DNA from: Candidatus Dormiibacterota bacterium
Lineage (GTDB): Bacteria; Chloroflexota; Dormibacteria; Aeolococcales; Aeolococcaceae
Direction: 5' to 3'
Length of the DNA: 10,175 bases
Assembly (NCBI GenBank): GCA_003136295.1
Contig: PLDZ01000165.1
Coordinates: 1 to 10,175 of the forward strand
Shown here one piece after another: positions 6,176 through 10,175 of this stretch (positions are counted from its first letter, which is position 1; every line of letters begins with the position of its first letter). A program made the position numbers and the translations under genes. The notes under the pieces were generated by a model that had not been told where the DNA came from, made no database searches, and saw only the letters and a program-made list of their open reading frames with translations.

Positions 6176-6982
6176 GTGGCGGACGACCCGAACATGAAGG
6201 ACGCGATCCGCTGGATGTGGTCGCTGGGAGACTACGGTGCGATCGCCAGTCACCTCGAGCCCCACGCGATCGAACTGGCCCAGCGGAGCCGCCTGCAGGC
6301 AGGCTCGGATGTCCTTGACGTCGCGGCGGGCAATGGGAACTTCGCGATTGCGGCTGCTCGCCTCGGGGCGACGGTGATGGCCACCGACCTGACGCCGTCG
6401 ATGGTTGAGCTCGGCCGCGCCCGGACCGGCGCCCTGGGCCTTGCCATCGAGTGGTGCGAAGCCGATGCCGAGGAGCTTCCATTTCCCGACGAGCGCTTCG
6501 ATGTCGTGGCCTCGGTCTTCGGCGCGATGTTCGCCCCGGACCCAGAGCGGGTCGCGAGCGAGCTCTTCCGGGTCGCCAAGCGTGGCGGCTTGGTTGCGAT
6601 GGCCAACTACGGGCCGAAGGGGTTCCTGGGTCGGTTCACTGCGATGCTGGCCGAGCGCGGTCCGGCCCCACCCCCGGGGATGCACTCCCCGTTCGAATGG
6701 GGAGTGACCGACGAGGTGCACCGCCGATTCAAGGGGCTCACCTCGTCGATCGAGATCTACCCGCAGGCACTCACCTTCGAGTTCGATTCGCTTGACGCAG
6801 GGTGGGAATTCTGGGAGCGCGCCAACCCGCCGATGCGGGCGATGCTGAGCATGGTCGATGCCGAACAGGCTGCATCCATAGGTGAGGACGGCCGGAAGCT
6901 GATGGCCGAGCTCAACCAGGTCTCGGGTGGCGGTCTGACGCTCGAGTCAGACTACCTCCAGGTGCTCGCCCGCAAGGCCTGA
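6176..6982 (+). CDS. Class I SAM-dependent methyltransferase
   Basis: From the GTG at 6176 the product has 268 residues. Motif I is VLDVAAGNGN (46-55), the glycine-rich SAM-binding loop. Motif II ends in the acidic residue D71 (ATDLTPSM). ADAEELPFPDERFDVV (96-111) is the motif III/IV region typical of the Methyltransf_11/UbiE-like group, followed by FRVAKRGGLVAMANY (131-145). The C-terminal third (about 165-245) is probably the substrate-binding cap and has no motif I can name. It follows the permease after 10 nt and is almost surely cotranscribed with the exporter genes. A plausible role is methylating the exported compound or a related toxic metabolite, but a primary metabolic substrate is equally possible. 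Its 3' end overlaps that of cimA by 36 nt on the opposite strand. Confidence 0.92.
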   Translation: MADDPNMKDAIRWMWSLGDYGAIASHLEPHAIELAQRSRLQAGSDVLDVAAGNGNFAIAAARLGATVMATDLTPSMVELGRARTGALGLAIEWCEADAEELPFPDERFDVVASVFGAMFAPDPERVASELFRVAKRGGLVAMANYGPKGFLGRFTAMLAERGPAPPPGMHSPFEWGVTDEVHRRFKGLTSSIEIYPQALTFEFDSLDAGWEFWERANPPMRAMLSMVDAEQAASIGEDGRKLMAELNQVSGGGLTLESDYLQVLARKA

Positions 6983-8545
6983 GCGCTCGCGGGTCGCGAT
7001 GATCGCGTACTCGAATGCGTCGGCGAGCGCGCTCCACGATGCCTCGATGATGTTGGTGCTGCAGCCCACCGTGCTCCAACGCCGGTGGTGGTCGCCGCTC
7101 TCGACGAGCACCCGGACCCCGGCCGCGGTGCCGTCCCGCCCGTCGAGGACACGCACCTTATAGTCGAACAGCTGGGTCGCGCCGATCTCGGGATAGCTCG
7201 GGGTCAGCGCCTTGCGCAGCGCTGCGTCGAGCGCGTTCACCGGCCCGTTGCCCTCGGCGGCGGTGTGCACAACGGTGTCGCCGACCTGCACCTTGATGGT
7301 CGCTTCGCAGACCAGCGAACGCCCTTCGCGTTGCTCGACCAGCGCGATGTAATCGATCAGCGTGAAGGGCGCGGGATTGCCGCGCGCCCGATGCACGAGC
7401 AACTCGAACGACGCCTCAGCGCCCTCAAACGAGTGTCCGCTGAACTCCAGCTGTTTGACCTCGTCAGCGACCCGGCGCGCGAGGGCGCGATCCTGGGTGA
7501 GGTCGACGCCGAAGGCCGCGGCCTTCTCGAGCACGGTGCCACGTCCGGATTGCTGCGTGATCACCGAGTGGCGCTTGTTGCCGACCCGAGCCGGGTCGAT
7601 GTGCTGGTAGGCGTACGCGGCTTTGCTCATCGCGTCGATGTGCTGCCCGCCCTTGTGCGTGAATGCGGCCTGACCGATATACGGAGCCGAAAGCGGTGGG
7701 GCGATGTTGGCGATCTCCGCGACGTCGCGGGCCACCTCGGTCAGCCGCGCCAGCTGCTCATCGTCGACGACCCGCACGCCCATCTTGAGCTGCAGGTTGG
7801 GGATGAGCGTGCAGAGGTTCGCGTTGCCGGTGCGCTCCCCGTAGCCGTTGATGCAACCCTGCACCTGCACGGCACCGGCGCGCACCGCGGCAAGCGTGGC
7901 GGCGACCGCACACCCGGAGTCGTCGTGGCAGTGAATGCCGGCAACACCGCCGAACCGGGACGTGATCTCGCGCACGACCGACTCCACGCGATCGGGCAGC
8001 GTGCCGCCGTTGGTGTCGCACAACGTGATCCGATCGGCGCCCGCGCTGATGGCCGCCTCCAGGCAGCGCAGCGCGTAGTCGGCGTCGCTGCTGTAACCGT
8101 CGAAGAAGTGCTCGGCGTCATAGACGACGCGGCGGCCGTGATCGACGAACCAGCGAACCGAGTCGGCGATCATCGCGAGGTTCTCGTCGGTCGTGGTTCG
8201 CAGCACGTCGACCACCTGCCGGTCCCACGCTTTGCCGACCAGGGTGATCATCGGCGCCATCGAGTCGAGGAGTGTCCGCAGCTGCAGATCGTCCTGCGCC
8301 ATCATGCCCGGCCGTCGCGTTGCCCCGAACGCGGCGAGGGTCGCGTTGCGGAGCTGGTGGGTCTGCATCGCCTCGAAGAACTCGGTGTCCGTCGGGTTGG
8401 CTCCAGGCCAGCCGCCCTCGATGACGGTCACGCCGAGCGTGTCGAGATGCTCCGCGATGCGCAGCTTGTCGGACACCGAGAAGTTGATGCCGACACCCTG
8501 CGCACCGTCGCGCAGCGTCGTGTCGTAGATCTCGATGCTCACCAC
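6947..8545 (-). CDS. cimA: (R)-citramalate synthase CimA
   Basis: CimA condenses pyruvate and acetyl-CoA to (R)-citramalate, the first step of the threonine-independent route to isoleucine. The 532-residue protein has an N-terminal TIM-barrel catalytic domain (about 3-270) with YDTTLRDGAQ (7-16), where D13 is a metal ligand, plus HCHDDSG (205-211) and GNAN (240-243). The linker holds APYIGQAAFTHKGGQHIDAM, typical of this family rather than of LeuA. The C-terminal LeuA-type regulatory domain (about 400-520) probably binds isoleucine. The usual HxHND motif reads HCHDD here, an Asn-to-Asp change also seen in HMG-CoA lyase. Two adjacent GTG codons (8545 and 8542) can serve as start, and GGAG lies just upstream. 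The start overlaps the leuB stop, so it is translated with leuB. A homologue acting as 2-isopropylmalate synthase is less likely. Confidence 0.93.
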   Translation of the reverse strand: MVSIEIYDTTLRDGAQGVGINFSVSDKLRIAEHLDTLGVTVIEGGWPGANPTDTEFFEAMQTHQLRNATLAAFGATRRPGMMAQDDLQLRTLLDSMAPMITLVGKAWDRQVVDVLRTTTDENLAMIADSVRWFVDHGRRVVYDAEHFFDGYSSDADYALRCLEAAISAGADRITLCDTNGGTLPDRVESVVREITSRFGGVAGIHCHDDSGCAVAATLAAVRAGAVQVQGCINGYGERTGNANLCTLIPNLQLKMGVRVVDDEQLARLTEVARDVAEIANIAPPLSAPYIGQAAFTHKGGQHIDAMSKAAYAYQHIDPARVGNKRHSVITQQSGRGTVLEKAAAFGVDLTQDRALARRVADEVKQLEFSGHSFEGAEASFELLVHRARGNPAPFTLIDYIALVEQREGRSLVCEATIKVQVGDTVVHTAAEGNGPVNALDAALRKALTPSYPEIGATQLFDYKVRVLDGRDGTAAGVRVLVESGDHHRRWSTVGCSTNIIEASWSALADAFEYAIIATRERSGLAGEHLEVV

Positions 8546-9633
8546 GGCGCTCCGGTGCGTGCACCGAGGTGACGCAACGCCTCGCGCGCCACGGCGTCGG
8601 CGACGGCATCCGTGCCCGTCGTGCCACCCAGGTCCGCGGTGAGCACGTCCTCGGTGATGCAGACGTCCACCGCCGATTCGATGGCCAGCGCCAGATCGTC
8701 GCGATGGAGCGAGTGGCGGAGGAGCATCGCCACCGAAAGGATGGTGCCGTAGGGATTGGCGATACCGCGGCCTGCGAGCCTGGGTGCGCTTCCGTGGATC
8801 GGCTCGTACAGCCCTTGGTCGGACGCACCGAGGCTCGCCGAGGGCAGCAGACCGAGCGAGCCGGCGAGCACGGCTGCCTCGTCGCTCAGGATGTCGCCGA
8901 ACAGGTTCTCGGCGACCACGACATCGACGGTTGCGGGCTCGCGGACGAGGCGCATCGCAAACGAGTCGACGAGCTCGTGGGTCAGCGCGACGTCGGGATA
9001 CTCCACGGCGAGCGCGCTCACCACCTCGCGCCAGAGCTGGCTCGTGAAGAGCACGTTCGCCTTGTCGATGGAGATGAGCTGCCCACGGCGCGACTGCGCG
9101 AGCTTGAACGCGACCCGCGCAACGCGCTCGATCTCTGCGGCGCTGTACACGATGCTGTCGCGAGCGATCTCATCGGGACCCGTCCCCGTGCGGCCGCGTG
9201 GCAGGCCGAAGTAGGCGCCACCGGTGAGCTCGCGCACGATCACGAGGTCTGTCCCCGTGGTGACATCGGAGCGCAGTGTGGAGCGGTCGGCGAGATGCGG
9301 GTGCACCTTGACTGGACGCAGGTTGGCGAAAACGTCCAGCTCACGTCGCAACCGCAGCAGACCCGCCTCGCAGCGCTGCTCGCCGCGCAGGTGATCCCAG
9401 GCGGGGCCGCCGACAGCACCGAGCAGCACCGCGTCGGCTGCCTTGCATGCCTCGAGTGTTTCGTCGGGCAGCGGTGTGCCAAAGTCGTCGATCGCCCGCC
9501 CTCCGATGGGGTGCACCTCGACACTCACTCGTATGTCGGCGGCGTCGCAAACGGCCGCGAGCACGCTCAGGCCGGCGTTGACGACCTCCGGTCCGACGCC
9601 GTCTCCCGGAAGGACAACGACATCTGCCTTCAC
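8539..9633 (-). CDS. leuB: 3-isopropylmalate dehydrogenase LeuB
   Basis: LeuB oxidatively decarboxylates 3-isopropylmalate with NAD+ in leucine synthesis, and in citramalate-using bacteria also 3-methylmalate to 2-oxobutanoate. The 364-residue protein is of normal length. It begins with the nucleotide-fold motif VVLPGDGVGPEV. Substrate-binding R96, R106 and R134 are present, with catalytic Y141 (GGAYFG) and K191, and metal-binding D223, D247 and D251. The K191-D223-D247-D251 spacing matches that of the Thermus enzyme. The NAD-binding stretch EPIHGSAPRLAGRGIANPYG spans 277-296. The start is taken as the GTG at 9633, which overlaps the leuD stop as GTGA; an upstream in-frame start would extend deep into leuD and add residues not found in the family. 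The stop overlaps cimA. Expression is therefore coupled to both neighbours. Confidence 0.96.
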   Translation of the reverse strand: MKADVVVLPGDGVGPEVVNAGLSVLAAVCDAADIRVSVEVHPIGGRAIDDFGTPLPDETLEACKAADAVLLGAVGGPAWDHLRGEQRCEAGLLRLRRELDVFANLRPVKVHPHLADRSTLRSDVTTGTDLVIVRELTGGAYFGLPRGRTGTGPDEIARDSIVYSAAEIERVARVAFKLAQSRRGQLISIDKANVLFTSQLWREVVSALAVEYPDVALTHELVDSFAMRLVREPATVDVVVAENLFGDILSDEAAVLAGSLGLLPSASLGASDQGLYEPIHGSAPRLAGRGIANPYGTILSVAMLLRHSLHRDDLALAIESAVDVCITEDVLTADLGGTTGTDAVADAVAREALRHLGARTGAPW

Positions 9634-10175
9634 GAGCCCGCCCCGGCGCGCGCCAGGTCCGGCATCCACGACGGGCGGCGGGCTTCGAACGCCGTGATCT
9701 CCGATTCGTGCTCGAGGGTCAGCCCGATGTCATCGAGGCCCTCCAGCAGCCGGCGGCGCTCGAACGGGTCGATGCTGAACGCGAAGCTCAGATCGCCACA
9801 GGTCACCGTCTGCGCCTCGAGATCGACGGACACCGTGATTCCGGGTTGCTCGATGGCGAGGTCCATCAAAGCGCGCACGTCGTGCTCGGGCAGGATCACA
9901 GGCAGCAGCCCGCTGCCGAGCGCGTTGGATCGGTAGATGTCCGCGAACGACTCGGAGATGACCGCGCGGATCCCGTAGTCGGCGAGCGCCCATACCGCAT
10001 GCTCCCGCGAGGAGCCGCACCCGAAGTTGCGTCCCGTGACCATCACGGTTCCGCGGGCATATGCGTCCTGGTTGAGAACGAAGTCCGCTCGCGATACGCC
10101 CGACGGGTCGTGTCGCCAGTCGTTGAAGAGGAACTCGCCGTAGCCGCTGCGCTCGATCCGCTTCAGGAATTGCTT
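9630..10175 (-). CDS. leuD: 3-isopropylmalate dehydratase small subunit LeuD (5' end beyond window)
   Basis: LeuD pairs with LeuC to isomerise 2- to 3-isopropylmalate, and also citramalate to methylmalate. The frame stays open to the right edge, giving 181 residues; the start lies outside the window and roughly 10-20 N-terminal residues are missing compared with usual lengths. The visible part opens KQFLKRIERSGYGEFLFNDW, the region after the usual N-terminal strand. It then has VLNQ, the hallmark GRNFGCGSSREHAVWAL (about 48-64) and SFADIYRSNALGSGLLPV (about 76-93), which form the swivelling substrate-binding domain. An internal GTG at 10046 could look like a start, but conserved LeuD sequence continues well upstream of it. 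Its TGA overlaps the leuB GTG as GTGA. A leuC gene probably lies just beyond the window. Confidence 0.95.
   Translation of the reverse strand, partial: KQFLKRIERSGYGEFLFNDWRHDPSGVSRADFVLNQDAYARGTVMVTGRNFGCGSSREHAVWALADYGIRAVISESFADIYRSNALGSGLLPVILPEHDVRALMDLAIEQPGITVSVDLEAQTVTCGDLSFAFSIDPFERRRLLEGLDDIGLTLEHESEITAFEARRPSWMPDLARAGAGS

Noticed and set aside
7085..9936. Two long plus-strand open frames (495 and 455 codons) opposite cimA, leuB and leuD
   Set aside because: They mirror the codons of strongly conserved biosynthetic genes on the minus strand and have no ribosome binding site or domain.
9630..10046. Short LeuD starting at the internal GTG at 10046
   Set aside because: Conserved LeuD sequence continues upstream in the same frame to the window edge, so the GTG is an internal valine codon.

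Overview
The window is GC-rich bacterial DNA with dense genes, short gaps, several 1-4 nt start/stop overlaps and frequent GTG starts. The gene families (DosR/DosS-like two-component system, TnrB3-like exporter permease, leuD-leuB-cimA order) point to an Actinomycetota chromosome, possibly a deep-branching or soil lineage. The genus cannot be fixed from this sequence. No RNA genes, insertion sequences, CRISPR arrays or phage genes were seen.

Left part (about 44-3131): a putative redox/oxygen-responsive signalling island. A DevR/DosR-like response regulator (773-1447, minus) lies upstream of an unrecognised two-helix membrane protein (44-640, minus). The gap between them carries a sequence that closely fits the DosR box core GGGNCNNNNGNCCC. 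A DevS/DosS-like histidine kinase with one GAF domain (2019-3131, minus) lies further right. It keeps the His and Tyr that, from memory, match the haem ligand His149 and distal Tyr171 of M. tuberculosis DosS. A small SRPBCC-like protein (1534-2013, plus) sits between regulator and kinase, divergent from the regulator and convergent with the kinase. A simple model is that the kinase senses gas or redox state, phosphorylates the regulator, and the regulator acts on the membrane-protein promoter and perhaps on the regulator/SRPBCC intergenic region.

Middle part (3219-6982, plus): a probable four-gene operon. It encodes a GbsR/MarR-type winged-helix regulator, an ABC ATPase, a fused 12-helix ABC-2 exporter permease and a class I SAM-dependent methyltransferase. 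The first three are translationally coupled (ATGA and TGATG junctions), and the fourth follows after 10 nt with a strong Shine-Dalgarno sequence. An AT-rich island with repeated CTGAAT half-sites lies upstream of the regulator and is the likely operator. The layout resembles a regulated export and tolerance cassette for an unknown small molecule.

Right part (6947-10175, minus): a leuD-leuB-cimA operon whose genes overlap by a few bases; leuD runs off the window edge. Citramalate synthase with LeuCD and LeuB can supply 2-oxobutanoate for isoleucine, while LeuCD and LeuB also serve leucine synthesis. The cimA 3' end overlaps the methyltransferase 3' end by 36 nt, tail to tail, leaving no room for a terminator between them.
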